A DNA stretch of 64,000 nucleotides, from positions 1-64,000 of the forward strand of contig NZ_JBGCCT010000003.1 in NCBI RefSeq assembly GCF_041260665.1, read 5' to 3'. Shown here in pieces: positions 25,548 to 33,877 of the stretch (within the stretch, counting starts at the first letter, position 1; the number at the start of each line of letters is the position of its first letter). The translations under genes and the position numbers were made by a program. The DNA comes from Catenulispora sp. GP43 (GTDB lineage Bacteria > Actinomycetota > Actinomycetes > Streptomycetales > Catenulisporaceae). The notes beneath the pieces are model-generated. The model was given only the letters and a program-made list of their open reading frames with translations, made no database searches and was not told the DNA's origin.

Positions 25548-26018
25548 ATGCTGGGGAAGACGTACGACTCGCAGGTGTGCTCGATCGCGCGGGCGCTGGA
25601 GGTGGTCGGCGAACGCTGGAGCCTGCTGATCGTCCGCGACGCGCTGTTCGGCGGCGCGACGCGCTACAGCGACTTCCAGCGGAGCCTCGGGATCGCGACC
25701 AACGTCCTCAAGACCCGCCTCGACGGGCTCGTCGAGACGGGCGTCATGGAGCGGCGCCAGTCCTCGCGGCAGCCGGAGCAGTACGAGTATCTGCTGACCG
25801 ACAAGGGGCGGGCGCTGGCGCACTCGCTGGTCGCCCTCTCGGAGTGGGGCGACCGGTGGGCGACCGACGGGGAGCCGCCGATCCTGTATGTGCACTCGGT
25901 GTGCGGTACCGGGGTCACGCAGAAGACGGTGTGCGCGCACTGCGGCGTCGTGGACGACCCGGCGGAGATCCGGGCCGAGATCGGTCCGGGGATGCCGGCC
26001 GACCGCATTCCGGCGTAG
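25548..26018 (+). CDS. HxlR family transcriptional regulator
   Basis: A 156-aa HxlR regulator: VCSIARALEVVGERWSLLIV and FQRSLGIATNVLKTRLDGLV carry the winged helix-turn-helix. The C-terminal tail has HSVCG and CAHCG, a likely zinc or redox site found in some relatives. TACACT at 25536-25541 lies about 7 bases before the ATG, so the mRNA may be leaderless. It probably controls the divergent SRPBCC gene. Confidence 0.88.
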   Translation: MLGKTYDSQVCSIARALEVVGERWSLLIVRDALFGGATRYSDFQRSLGIATNVLKTRLDGLVETGVMERRQSSRQPEQYEYLLTDKGRALAHSLVALSEWGDRWATDGEPPILYVHSVCGTGVTQKTVCAHCGVVDDPAEIRAEIGPGMPADRIPA

Positions 26019-26024
26019 CCCGGA

Positions 26025-26888
26025 TCAGTTCCCTGCCAACTCCTCCACCACCGGCGCCAGCTTCTCCATGAACATCCCGTTCACCGCGATGTAGGAGATC
26101 CCGAGGTCGTCACGGCGGCGGCGCAGCGTGTCGGCCATCTCCTGCGGCGTGCCGGTGAGGATGGACGGGGCGCCGGTGCGGATCAGCTCGGCGGGGTCCA
26201 TGCCCATCTGCTGGCTCAGGTAACCGGGCAGCTCGGTACCCACGCCTGCGAGGTTGTGGCTGAGTTCGAGGTCGTCGAAGCGGGAGCCGGCGACGGCGCG
26301 CAGCTCGGCGATCTTCGCCGCGAGGCCGTCCTCGGTGGTGGCCGGGCTCAGGCCGAGGGTGAGGATGTCGGCTTCGGCGGCGGCCAGCTGGAACATCTTC
26401 GGACCGGCGGCGGCCACCAGGATCGGCGGGTGCGGCTTCTGCACCGGCTTGAGCGGCGAGCGGCTCGCGGCCGCCGCGGCCAGCTCCTCCTTGACGATGT
26501 GGATGGCGTCGGAGAGCTGCTTCACGCGCTCGGCCGGGGTGCCGAAGCGCCGCTCCCGGTGCACCACCTCGTCCTCGGCGCCGGGCCGGCCGGCACCCAG
26601 GCCCAGGTCGAAGCGTCCGCCGGAGAGCAGGTCCAGGGCCAGCGCGCGCCACGCGATCTCCGAGGGTGTGTAGAACGGCGCGGGCAGGACGAACGTGCCG
26701 ACGCGCAGCCGCTCGGTGGCCGTCGCGGCGGCTGCCAGGGCCGTGAACGGCTCCAGGGTGGTCATCGTGTCCGGGGCCAGCAGCGTGTCGTAGCCGAGTC
26801 CCTCGGCCCGGCGGGCCAGCCCCTGCCAGGCCTGGGCGGTCGGGGCCTGGGCCGCGACGACGGCGAAGCGGAAGGTGCGGGGGTGCAT
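26025..26888 (-). CDS. LLM class F420-dependent oxidoreductase
   Basis: A 287-aa TIM-barrel enzyme of the luciferase-like monooxygenase superfamily. Markers are EGLGYDTLLAPDTM, LRVGTFVLPAPFYTPSEIA and GRFDLGLGAGRP. The F420-dependent subgroup is common in actinobacteria; use of F420 rather than FMN is inferred. ATG 26888 has AGGGAG upstream. Its stop is 7 bases from the convergent HxlR stop, and it is divergent from a methyltransferase. Confidence 0.88.
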   Translation of the reverse strand: MHPRTFRFAVVAAQAPTAQAWQGLARRAEGLGYDTLLAPDTMTTLEPFTALAAAATATERLRVGTFVLPAPFYTPSEIAWRALALDLLSGGRFDLGLGAGRPGAEDEVVHRERRFGTPAERVKQLSDAIHIVKEELAAAAASRSPLKPVQKPHPPILVAAAGPKMFQLAAAEADILTLGLSPATTEDGLAAKIAELRAVAGSRFDDLELSHNLAGVGTELPGYLSQQMGMDPAELIRTGAPSILTGTPQEMADTLRRRRDDLGISYIAVNGMFMEKLAPVVEELAGN

Positions 26889-27023
26889 GGATTCTCCCTG
26901 AGTAGGAGTTCTGCGTTCCTGTCTGTCTACGCCGATCCTGCCCCTGCCGGAAGCAGACGGGCGTCCGGCAGGGGGAGGCCGCGCGCATACTCTGCGGGGA
27001 GTAGGCGCCGTATCCTCTCCAGC

Positions 27024-27779
27024 GTGCTTGACTACGATCTTGAGGCCGCGCACTACGACCGGACACGGGGCGGCGTGGACCGGGCACGTGCGGCGGCGGG
27101 CGCGGTGCTGGAGCTGGTGCCGGCGGACTGCGCGGTCCTGGTGGACGTGGCCTGCGGCACCGGCATCGTCTCGGAGCTGCTGACGGCGCCCGGCCGCACG
27201 GTGATCGGCGTGGACATGGCGGCCGGCATGCTGGCCCTGGCGCTGCCCCGCCTCGGCGGCGGCGGCCGAGCCGTCCGCGGCGACGCGACGCGCCTGCCGG
27301 TGGCCGCCGGCGCGGCGGACGCGGTGACCTTCATGTGGCTGCTGCACCTGGTCGACGACGCGGTGGTGGCGGCGGCGATCGCCGAGGCGGCACGGATCCT
27401 GCGCCCCGGCGGCGTGCTGGTGACGACGGTGGACAAGGACGCGGCGCAGTTCGAGAGCGACAGCGACGTCGGCGAGATCATGCGCGCCGCACGCCGGGAG
27501 CTGGCACCCCGCGCGAGCGACGACAGCGAACGGGTCCGGGAGCTGGCGCGCGCGGCCGGCCTGGAGCCTGCGGGCACGGCCCGGTACGTGGGGCACGGGC
27601 AGGGGCGGGCGCCGCAGGAGTGGGTACTGCGGGTCCGGGAGCAGATCGGGTGGGCGAGGCGGGCCGATCCGGACCGGGTGGCAGAGATCTGCCGCGCGCT
27701 GGAGGCGCTGCCGGAGCAGGATGTGCGGCGGACGGATCCGGAGTACACGGTCGCGGGGTTCCGGCTCGGCGGCGGATGA
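27024..27779 (+). CDS. class I SAM-dependent methyltransferase
   Basis: A 251-aa methyltransferase: motif I VLVDVACGTGIVSELL, an acidic residue in VIGVDMAAGMLALA, then ADAVTFMWLLHLVDD and ILRPGGVLVTTVDKD. The acceptor is unknown. GTG 27024 is chosen because it precedes the conserved YDLEAAHYD. Its last 16 codons are echoed twice downstream in degenerate form. Confidence 0.87.
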   Translation: MLDYDLEAAHYDRTRGGVDRARAAAGAVLELVPADCAVLVDVACGTGIVSELLTAPGRTVIGVDMAAGMLALALPRLGGGGRAVRGDATRLPVAAGAADAVTFMWLLHLVDDAVVAAAIAEAARILRPGGVLVTTVDKDAAQFESDSDVGEIMRAARRELAPRASDDSERVRELARAAGLEPAGTARYVGHGQGRAPQEWVLRVREQIGWARRADPDRVAEICRALEALPEQDVRRTDPEYTVAGFRLGGG

Positions 27780-27890
27780 GGGCGGCGGGCGGCCCCGGAG
27801 AGCACCGTCGCGGATTCCCGGCTCGGCGGCGGGTGAGAGCGGGCTGGCGGATCCGGAGTACACCGTCGCGGGGTTCCGGCTGCCCGCCGC
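27731..27890. repeat. decayed triplication of the methyltransferase 3' end
   Basis: The stretch encoding DPEYTVAGFRLGGG-stop (27731-27779) recurs imperfectly at about 27793-27836 (PESTVADSRLGGG-stop) and again at about 27848-27890 (DPEYTVAGFRL). Copy 3 is closer to copy 1 than copy 2 is. This explains most of the 124 non-coding bases after the gene. Confidence 0.75.
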
Positions 27891-27903
27891 CTCCCCGCGG
27901 CCC

Positions 27904-28416
27904 CTACAGCTTCCCCATAGCCGCCTCGAACGCCTCCCACACCGCCGGCAGCTTCGGACTTCCGATCCGCTGGTCGATCTCCAGCGCGAGCCGGAACCGC
28001 AGCGCCGCCTCCACGTGCTTGCCCTGGTCGTAGAAGCTGCGGCCGGAGTGGTGCGCGGCGGCGGCGACCAGGCGGTCGTCCTTCAGGTACAGCGCCAGCT
28101 TCTCGGCGCGGTGGAACATCGTGTCGGCCTGGTCCCACTCGCCGCGCCACTGGCGGACGTGGCCCAGCAGGAGGGTGGCGCGGACCATGCGGCGCAGGTC
28201 GCCGGCCAGGTCGGCGGCGGCCAGGGTGAGCTCGGCCTCCAGGGCCGCCTCGTCCAGGCGGCCCGCGATGCGCAGGAGGTTGGCGTACTCGGAGCGGGCG
28301 TCGGGGAGCTCGTCCATGTCGAGGGCGGACAGGGTCGCGATCCGGGCGGCCAGCGGCGCGGGATCGTCGACGATCTCGCGGAGGGTCTCCGGGTCGGTGC
28401 GGAAGTCAAGGCCCAT
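27904..28416 (-). CDS. TPR-like helical repeat protein
   Basis: A 170-aa soluble protein built of helical pairs such as RIAGRLDEAALEAELTLAAA and QWRGEWDQADTMFHRAEKLA, consistent with tetratricopeptide repeats. It has no catalytic motif; a protein-binding role is the general expectation. I use ATG 28416 (AGGATGG upstream). GTG 28455, directly after the transporter stop, is an alternative that would couple the two genes. Confidence 0.75.
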   Translation of the reverse strand: MGLDFRTDPETLREIVDDPAPLAARIATLSALDMDELPDARSEYANLLRIAGRLDEAALEAELTLAAADLAGDLRRMVRATLLLGHVRQWRGEWDQADTMFHRAEKLALYLKDDRLVAAAAHHSGRSFYDQGKHVEAALRFRLALEIDQRIGSPKLPAVWEAFEAAMGKL

Positions 28417-28455
28417 GGGTCCATCCTGCGACGCAGAAGGGTCCTTACGCGACAC

Positions 28456-29895
28456 CTAGCCCATCGATTCCAAGGTTTTTCCCTTCGTTTCCCGGACAAG
28501 GTAGTACACGAACGGGATGGAGATCGCCGCGGCGATCGCATAGAGCGAGTACGCGCCGGCCAGGCTCCAGCGGGACAGCGATGGGAACGAGACCGTCACC
28601 AACCAGTTCGCCAGCCACTGCGCGCTGGCCGCCACCGACAGCGCCAACGCCCTGATCCGGTTCGGGAACATCTCGCCGAGCAGCACCCACACCACGACGC
28701 CCCAGGACATCGCGAAGAAGAACACGTACGCGTTCGCGCTGAGCAGCGCCGTGATGCCCTGTGCCTTGGGCAGCGTCGTCTTGCCGTTGGCCTCGGTGCC
28801 ATAGGAGAACATCCACGCGGCCAGTCCCAGCGTCACCATCATGCCGACCGAGCCGATCAGCAGCAGCGGACGCCGGCCGATGCGGTCCACCAGCGCGATC
28901 GCCACCACGGTGCCGGCGATGTTCACCGCCGCGGAGATCATCGAGATCAGCAGCGAGTTGGAGGTGTTGATGCCGACCGACTGCCACAGCAGGGAGCTGT
29001 AGTAGAAGATCACGTTGATGCCGACGAACTGCTGGAGCACTGACAGCCCGATGCCGATCCACACCACGGCCAGCAGGTTCCTGCGGCTGGGCGTCAGCAG
29101 GTCCACCGCCTTCGGCTTGATCTCGCCGGCCAGCTGCTCGCGGATCTCGGCGATGCGGTCGGCGACGTTCGCGCTCGTGCCCTCGACCTCGGCGAGCACC
29201 GCGCGCGCCTCCTCGTCCCGGCTGTTGGCGACCAGGAAGCGCGGCGACTCCGGCAGCCTGAGGCTCAGGACCCCGTACAGGATGGCCGGGACCACCTCGG
29301 CGCCGAGCATCCAGCGCCAGGCCGCCAGCCCGCCGAGGTGGTCGGTGTTGGTGCCGCCGGCCCACTGGTTGATCAGGTAGTTGACCACCGCGGAGATCGC
29401 GATGCCGAGCACGATCGCCAGCTGCTGGAAGGAGGTCAGCCGGCCGCGGAAGGCCGGCGGGGAGATCTCGGCGATGTAGGCCGGGCCGATCACCGAGGCG
29501 ATGCCGATGGCGAACCCGCCGACGATCCGCCAGATCGTCAGGTCCCAGGGCTGGTAGGCGAACATGCTGCCGATGCCGCTGATGGTGAACAGGACGGCGG
29601 CGATCTGCATGGCGCGGATCCGGCCGATGCGGTCGGCCAGCCAGCCGCCGGCGATCGCCCCGGCGGCGGCGCCGGGCAGGGCCGCGGCGACGATGAAGCC
29701 GGTGGTGCCGCTGCCGACGTTGAAGTCGTGCTGGATGCCGGTGACCGCGCCGTTGATGACCGCCGAGTCGTAGCCGAACAAGAAGCCGCCCAGAGCCGCG
29801 GCGGCGGCGATGAACACGATGCGCGGCGCGACACGCTCGGACGCGGACGGCTCCGACGGGTTCGGGCCGCCGGAGCGGCCGGTCCTGGTGGTCAT
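28456..29895 (-). CDS. sugar porter family MFS transporter
   Basis: A 479-aa transporter with 12 predicted helices. Sugar-porter signatures are GFLFGYDSAVINGA in helix 1, ADRIGRIRAM after helix 2, PESPRFLVAN in the central loop, DRIGRRPLLLIGS, and GVVVWVLLGEMFPNRIR near helix 10. It takes up a hexose, pentose or polyol by proton symport; the substrate cannot be read from sequence. No sugar kinase is adjacent. It lies directly upstream of the TPR-like gene on the same strand. Confidence 0.92.
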   Translation of the reverse strand: MTTRTGRSGGPNPSEPSASERVAPRIVFIAAAAALGGFLFGYDSAVINGAVTGIQHDFNVGSGTTGFIVAAALPGAAAGAIAGGWLADRIGRIRAMQIAAVLFTISGIGSMFAYQPWDLTIWRIVGGFAIGIASVIGPAYIAEISPPAFRGRLTSFQQLAIVLGIAISAVVNYLINQWAGGTNTDHLGGLAAWRWMLGAEVVPAILYGVLSLRLPESPRFLVANSRDEEARAVLAEVEGTSANVADRIAEIREQLAGEIKPKAVDLLTPSRRNLLAVVWIGIGLSVLQQFVGINVIFYYSSLLWQSVGINTSNSLLISMISAAVNIAGTVVAIALVDRIGRRPLLLIGSVGMMVTLGLAAWMFSYGTEANGKTTLPKAQGITALLSANAYVFFFAMSWGVVVWVLLGEMFPNRIRALALSVAASAQWLANWLVTVSFPSLSRWSLAGAYSLYAIAAAISIPFVYYLVRETKGKTLESMG

Positions 29896-29972
29896 ACCCG
29901 TACCCCTGCCGCCGATCCCGCCAGGCGATGCGGCGATGCGCCCGATCGGGTGGTTGGCCTACCGTGGTCGGC

Positions 29973-30386
29973 ATGCTGACCGTCCCGCAGGAGATCTACG
30001 ACGCCATCGTCGCCCACGCCCGCAAGGACCACCCGGACGAGGCGTGCGGAATCGTCGCCGGCCCCGAGGGCTCCGACCGCCCCGAGCGCTTTGTGCCGAT
30101 GACCAACGCCGAGCGGTCGCCGACGTTCTACCGCCTGGATCCGGACGAACAGTTCAAAGTGTGGAAGGAGATGGGCAACCGGGATGAGGAAGCGGTGATC
30201 ATCTACCACTCGCACACCTCGACCGAGGCCCATCCCTCGCGGACCGACATCACCTATGCCAACGAACCCAATGCGCATTACGTGCTGGTGTCCACGCGCG
30301 ACACTGACAAACTCGGCGACTTCCAGTTCCGCTCGTTCCGGATCGTCGACGGCGAGGTCGCCGAGGAGCCGGTGACGGTCGTCTGA
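29973..30386 (+). CDS. JAMM metallopeptidase, Mec+-like
   Basis: A 137-aa M67-family protein with the complete JAMM site: Glu23 (DEACG), His79 and His81 (HSH) and Asp92 (PSRTD), which hold catalytic zinc. The closest known role is Mec+, which releases cysteine from the CysO sulfur carrier. In mycobacteria that gene sits with cysO and cysM; neither is present here, so function is by analogy. ATG 29973 is used. Confidence 0.85.
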   Translation: MLTVPQEIYDAIVAHARKDHPDEACGIVAGPEGSDRPERFVPMTNAERSPTFYRLDPDEQFKVWKEMGNRDEEAVIIYHSHTSTEAHPSRTDITYANEPNAHYVLVSTRDTDKLGDFQFRSFRIVDGEVAEEPVTVV

Positions 30387-30464
30387 GACACCGCCCGACG
30401 CTCCCGCTCCCCTGACGGGTCAGTCCGGGATGCCCGCTTCGGAGTCCCGGGTCAGGCTGGAGGC

Positions 30465-30770
30465 GTGAGTTCGACTGAGACGGTCACCCCGATCCAGAAC
30501 GCCGTGAACATAGGGCCGGTGCTGACACAGCGGCTGCGCGACGTCGGCGTCACCACCCTGGACGAGGTCCGCGCGCGCGGCGCCATCGAGGTGTGGCAGC
30601 TGATCGCCGACACCGCCGAGGGCAACGAGTGCGCGCACATGCTGCTGGCGTTGGAAGGCGCGCTGCGCGGCCAGCGCTGGACGTCGATCCCCCGCTCCGA
30701 GCGCGACGCGCTGCTGGTCGAGGTCGGCCTGAAGGACGCCTCGGAACTGCGGGCGTCCAAGAAACGCTAG
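30465..30770 (+). CDS. TfoX C-terminal domain protein
   Basis: A 101-aa protein matching the TfoX C-terminal helix-hairpin-helix domain: NIGPVLTQRLRDVGVTTLDE, then MLLALEGALRGQRW. The N-terminal TfoX domain is absent, which is common for stand-alone forms. TfoX/Sxy is a competence regulator in gamma-proteobacteria, but the role of stand-alone domains in actinobacteria is unknown. GTG 30465 is the start. Confidence 0.85.
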   Translation: MSSTETVTPIQNAVNIGPVLTQRLRDVGVTTLDEVRARGAIEVWQLIADTAEGNECAHMLLALEGALRGQRWTSIPRSERDALLVEVGLKDASELRASKKR

Positions 30771-30789
30771 CCGCCGCCAGGGCGGCGGC
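30770..30789. terminator. bidirectional terminator-like hairpin
   Basis: GCCGCCGCC (30770-30778) and GGCGGCGGC (30781-30789) form a stem directly after the TfoX-like stop and before the convergent gene ending at 30813. Confidence 0.6.
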
Positions 30790-30812
30790 CGGCGTTTCTC
30801 AGTCCCCGGGCC

Positions 30813-32030
30813 TCAGCCGGTGATCCTGCCCTGCTGCAGCGCCGCCCACATCGGGCCGTTGACGACCCCGTCCGCCGCCAGGTGCATGGCGCTCTGGTAC
30901 TGCACCACCGCGCTGAAGGTGTCCATGTCGTACTGGCCGGTGGCCTTCACATCCGTGTTCAGCGCGGCGGCCAGCGCCTCCTGCAGCCTCTTGACGTCCG
31001 CGGCGCTGGCCGGCTTGTGGTGCTTGTCCCCGCCGAACGGGCCGCCGGGCAGGTTCGGCAGCTGGGGCGTCAGGGTGGGCTTGCTGCCGGCGGCGATCAG
31101 CGCGGTCTTGGTGGACCGGCCGACGACGCCCGAGGGGTCGGAGGCGTGGCTCCGGGCCTGGAACGCGGCGACCGCGGCCTGCGTGGCCGCGTCGAAGGTG
31201 CTGTTGATCGGTCCGTTGTACAGCCCCAGCTGGTGCAGCCGGGTCTGGATCCACTTCACCTCGGGGCCGGAGTCGCCGAGCTGCCACTGGCCCGGGACCC
31301 GCTCGGCCGGCGTGCTCGCCGAGCTGCTCGGGGTGGACGAGGTCGGGGCGTTGGCCACCGCCGACTGCGCCGACGAGCTCGGCGGGGTGGTCGGGGTGGT
31401 GACCGACCCGGGGTTGATCGCCGGGCCGGCGGACGGGGTCGAGCTGCCGCCGCCGAGGGTGATCAGGGAGACCACGATCACCACGACCGCGGCGGCCGCG
31501 ACGCCGATGCCGATCTTCGCCCCGCGGTTGGAACGGGGGCCGTTGCCGGGCCCGCCCGGGTAGTCCTCGGTGTATCCGCCCTCATAGGGCTCGCCGTAGG
31601 CACCGCCGCCGGCCGCCTGGTAGTCGATCGGCTGGTCGTAGGCGGGCTGGTCGAACGCCTGCTGCGGGTAGTCCGACCGGCCGAAGTCCTCCGGGACCGG
31701 CGCCATGACCTGCGTGGCGTTCGGGCGGGGCCGCTCCGGACCGCCCTCGGGGCGGTACAGGTGGGCGTACGGGTCCGGCTCGGGCGGAACGTTCTGCGCC
31801 GGGATGGCCTGGGTCGCCTCGTCCTGCGGCTGCGTCGGCAGCTGCCACGTCAGCCCGCGCTCGGGCGGAGCGCTCGGCCCGCCCTGGCCGCCGGCGCCCA
31901 CGGCCGCGTAGGCCTGGGTCGGGTCGGACACCCCGGCCGGAGTCTGCGACGACATCTCGCCGCAATTCGGGCAATAGCGGGCTCCCGGCGTTTTCGGCAG
32001 GACGGTCCCGCAGTGATGACAAGTCTCCAT
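30813..32030 (-). CDS. zinc-ribbon membrane protein with two peptidoglycan-binding domains
   Basis: A 405-aa protein. An N-terminal zinc ribbon (CHHC then CPNC) is followed by a long Pro/Tyr/Gly/Gln-rich cytoplasmic stretch and one membrane helix (IGIGVAAAAVVVIVVSLITL). After a Ser/Thr/Pro linker come two peptidoglycan_binding_1-like modules (WIQTRLHQLGLYNGPI and VKRLQEALAAALNTD to the C-terminus). It thus links the cytoplasm to the cell wall. No enzyme domain is present. ATG 32030 is the start, giving MET before the first Cys. Confidence 0.82.
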   Translation of the reverse strand: METCHHCGTVLPKTPGARYCPNCGEMSSQTPAGVSDPTQAYAAVGAGGQGGPSAPPERGLTWQLPTQPQDEATQAIPAQNVPPEPDPYAHLYRPEGGPERPRPNATQVMAPVPEDFGRSDYPQQAFDQPAYDQPIDYQAAGGGAYGEPYEGGYTEDYPGGPGNGPRSNRGAKIGIGVAAAAVVVIVVSLITLGGGSSTPSAGPAINPGSVTTPTTPPSSSAQSAVANAPTSSTPSSSASTPAERVPGQWQLGDSGPEVKWIQTRLHQLGLYNGPINSTFDAATQAAVAAFQARSHASDPSGVVGRSTKTALIAAGSKPTLTPQLPNLPGGPFGGDKHHKPASAADVKRLQEALAAALNTDVKATGQYDMDTFSAVVQYQSAMHLAADGVVNGPMWAALQQGRITG

Positions 32031-32179
32031 GGTGCTCGGAACCCCCTTGGGCAGACCCGCCAACTGTAGAACACGCAAGCAAAGCCCGTATCCGCTCTGG
32101 CGCGCCGTCCCAGGCGGGCACACGTCAGGCCGGTGGTTCTTGGCCCAGACTTGACCATCGCTTTGCCAACCGGCGGCCG

Positions 32180-33043
32180 CTACCAGCGGGAGGCGACGGC
32201 CACCAGCCGGTCCCGGACCCGCGCCACGGCCGCCGACCGGGCCCGCTGCCCGCGCACCGCGACGAAGATCGTCCGGATCGGCGGGATCTCGGGTTCGTCG
32301 AGCAGGACCAGCGTCCCGTCGTCCAGCGCCGGGGCGCACAGCGGCCGGGGCAGCACGGCCACGCCGCAGCCGCTGACCGCCGCATCGAGAACGCCGCGCA
32401 GGTCGGGGATGACCAGCGCGGCGTCGGAGGGGGGACGGGTGTCGTATACGGACGACCAGTAGCGGCCTATATAAGGAAGATCCTCGGAGAGGTCGATCAG
32501 CGGGGCGCGGCCGGTGCGGTCGAACGGCTTCCAGCGCGGCGCCCCGACCAGTGCGTACTCCTCGTCGGCCAGCGGGATCACCGCGACCCCGGGCAGCCGC
32601 GGCCGGCTGACCGCCAGCGTCAGGTCCAGCCGCCCGGCCGCGAGCTGCGCGATGAGCTCCTCGCCGCGCCCGCCGGCCACGACCACACGAAGGCCCTCGT
32701 CCAACAACGGGGCGAGGGCCGGGAGCAGAAGCGTCGTGGTGAGGCTGGCCGGACAGCCGAGCCGGACCGCGGCGTGCGGTCCGGAATCCGGGATCAGCGT
32801 CTCGTGCGCGACCGCGGCGAGCGCGTCCAGATGCGGGGCGACGGCCCGGGCCAGCTCGTCGGCGGCCGCCGTGGGCGCGACGCCGCGCGGCAGCCGGACG
32901 AACAGCTCGCGGCCGACGCGCTGTTCCAGCGTCCTGATCTGGGCGGTCACCGCGGGCTGGGACACGCCGAGGTCCGCGGCGGCCCGGGTGAGCGAGCCGG
33001 CGCGGTGGACGGCGAGGAACGTCCTCAGCAGCGCGAGATCCAT
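32180..33043 (-). CDS. LysR family transcriptional regulator
   Basis: A 287-aa LysR protein: MDLALLRTFLAVHRAGSLTR and AAADLGVSQPAVTAQIRTLE form the helix-turn-helix, followed by the two-lobed effector domain (VRLGCPASLTTTLLLPAL). The start at 33043 matches family length; an extension to 33094 is less likely. CCCTG-N6-CAGGG at 33068-33083 lies 25 bases upstream and could be its own operator. No divergent target gene is adjacent, so its regulon is unknown. Confidence 0.88.
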   Translation of the reverse strand: MDLALLRTFLAVHRAGSLTRAAADLGVSQPAVTAQIRTLEQRVGRELFVRLPRGVAPTAAADELARAVAPHLDALAAVAHETLIPDSGPHAAVRLGCPASLTTTLLLPALAPLLDEGLRVVVAGGRGEELIAQLAAGRLDLTLAVSRPRLPGVAVIPLADEEYALVGAPRWKPFDRTGRAPLIDLSEDLPYIGRYWSSVYDTRPPSDAALVIPDLRGVLDAAVSGCGVAVLPRPLCAPALDDGTLVLLDEPEIPPIRTIFVAVRGQRARSAAVARVRDRLVAVASRW

Positions 33044-33133
33044 CCCGACCAGGATAGAGGTGGCGGGCCCTGGTGAATCAGGGTTTTTCATCACCCTTCG
33101 AGCGGCGCCGGGGCCGGCCGGCGGGCCGGGCGC

Positions 33134-33766
33134 TCACCCGGAGCCGGAGCGCAACACCGCGCGCGCCGCGTCCATCAGGATCCCGGCGAGCTCGGCGCCC
33201 TCGGGGTAGTCGGCCGGAGCCGGCAGCCCCGCGGCCGCCTGCGCGGCCCCCTCGACGTCCGGGCGCGCCGGATCGGCCCCCGGCTCGACCCGCCGCGCGA
33301 CCATGAAGCCCTGCGATATCGCGCCGAACGCGGCCGCGGCGCGGATGTAGTCGGCGGGCTGCGGATCGGGTCCGGCCAGCCGCCGGACGACGTCGCGCCG
33401 CAGCTTCACCGAGCGTTCGACCAGCTCGGCGGCGGCCAGGCAGGCGTGGTCGTTGGCGACCAGCTGGAAGACCGCCTGGTGCCGGTGCAGCAGGTCGACG
33501 TAGGAGCTCAGCAGCGTCTCGGGATCGGGGTCGCCGGCGACCAGGGTCTCGAACTCGTCGATCAGCGGCTGCGTGACCGACTTCAGCAGCTCCTGCTTGG
33601 AGGCGTAGTGGTAGTAGAGCGCGGCTTTGGTGATGCCGAGGCGGTCGGAGATCTCGCGCAGCGAGGTCTTCTCGTACCCGTGCAGCACGAAGAGCTCCAG
33701 CGCGACCTGCTGGATGCGCTCCTTGGTGCCGCCGGGATCGTGTTCCGACTGTGAGTTGCGTCTCAT
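33134..33766 (-). CDS. TetR family transcriptional regulator
   Basis: A 210-aa TetR protein with helix-turn-helix SLREISDRLGITKAALYYHY and the flanking KERIQQVALELFVLHGYEKT. The C-terminal domain is of the type paired with efflux pumps. GAGAGGG precedes ATG 33766. It is divergent from the MMPL gene, with an operator-like palindrome between them, so repression of both genes is likely. Confidence 0.92.
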   Translation of the reverse strand: MRRNSQSEHDPGGTKERIQQVALELFVLHGYEKTSLREISDRLGITKAALYYHYASKQELLKSVTQPLIDEFETLVAGDPDPETLLSSYVDLLHRHQAVFQLVANDHACLAAAELVERSVKLRRDVVRRLAGPDPQPADYIRAAAAFGAISQGFMVARRVEPGADPARPDVEGAAQAAAGLPAPADYPEGAELAGILMDAARAVLRSGSG

Positions 33767-33802
33767 GGACCCTCTCGGGGGCGAATTCTCGAAGCCCAGT
33801 CT

Positions 33803-33838
33803 ACTTGCCGCACGGTAAGTTTGTGAAAGCTTGCACAA
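33803..33838. promoter_or_regulatory. TetR operator region upstream of the MMPL gene
   Basis: ACTTGCCG-CA-CGGTAAGT (33803-33820) is an inverted repeat with one mismatch. It abuts a second dyad, TTGTGAAAGCTTGCACAA (33821-33838), with arms TTGTG/CACAA. Both lie 40-75 bases before the MMPL start. Confidence 0.65.
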
Positions 33839-33877
33839 GACATATCTCGAAACCGAAACGCCCTCAGGAGTTCGCCC

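Noticed and set aside
33068-33088. Rho-independent terminator on the plus strand
   Set aside because: CCCTG/CAGGG followed by TTTTT looks like one, but no plus-strand gene ends here; it lies just upstream of the LysR start and is more likely an operator.
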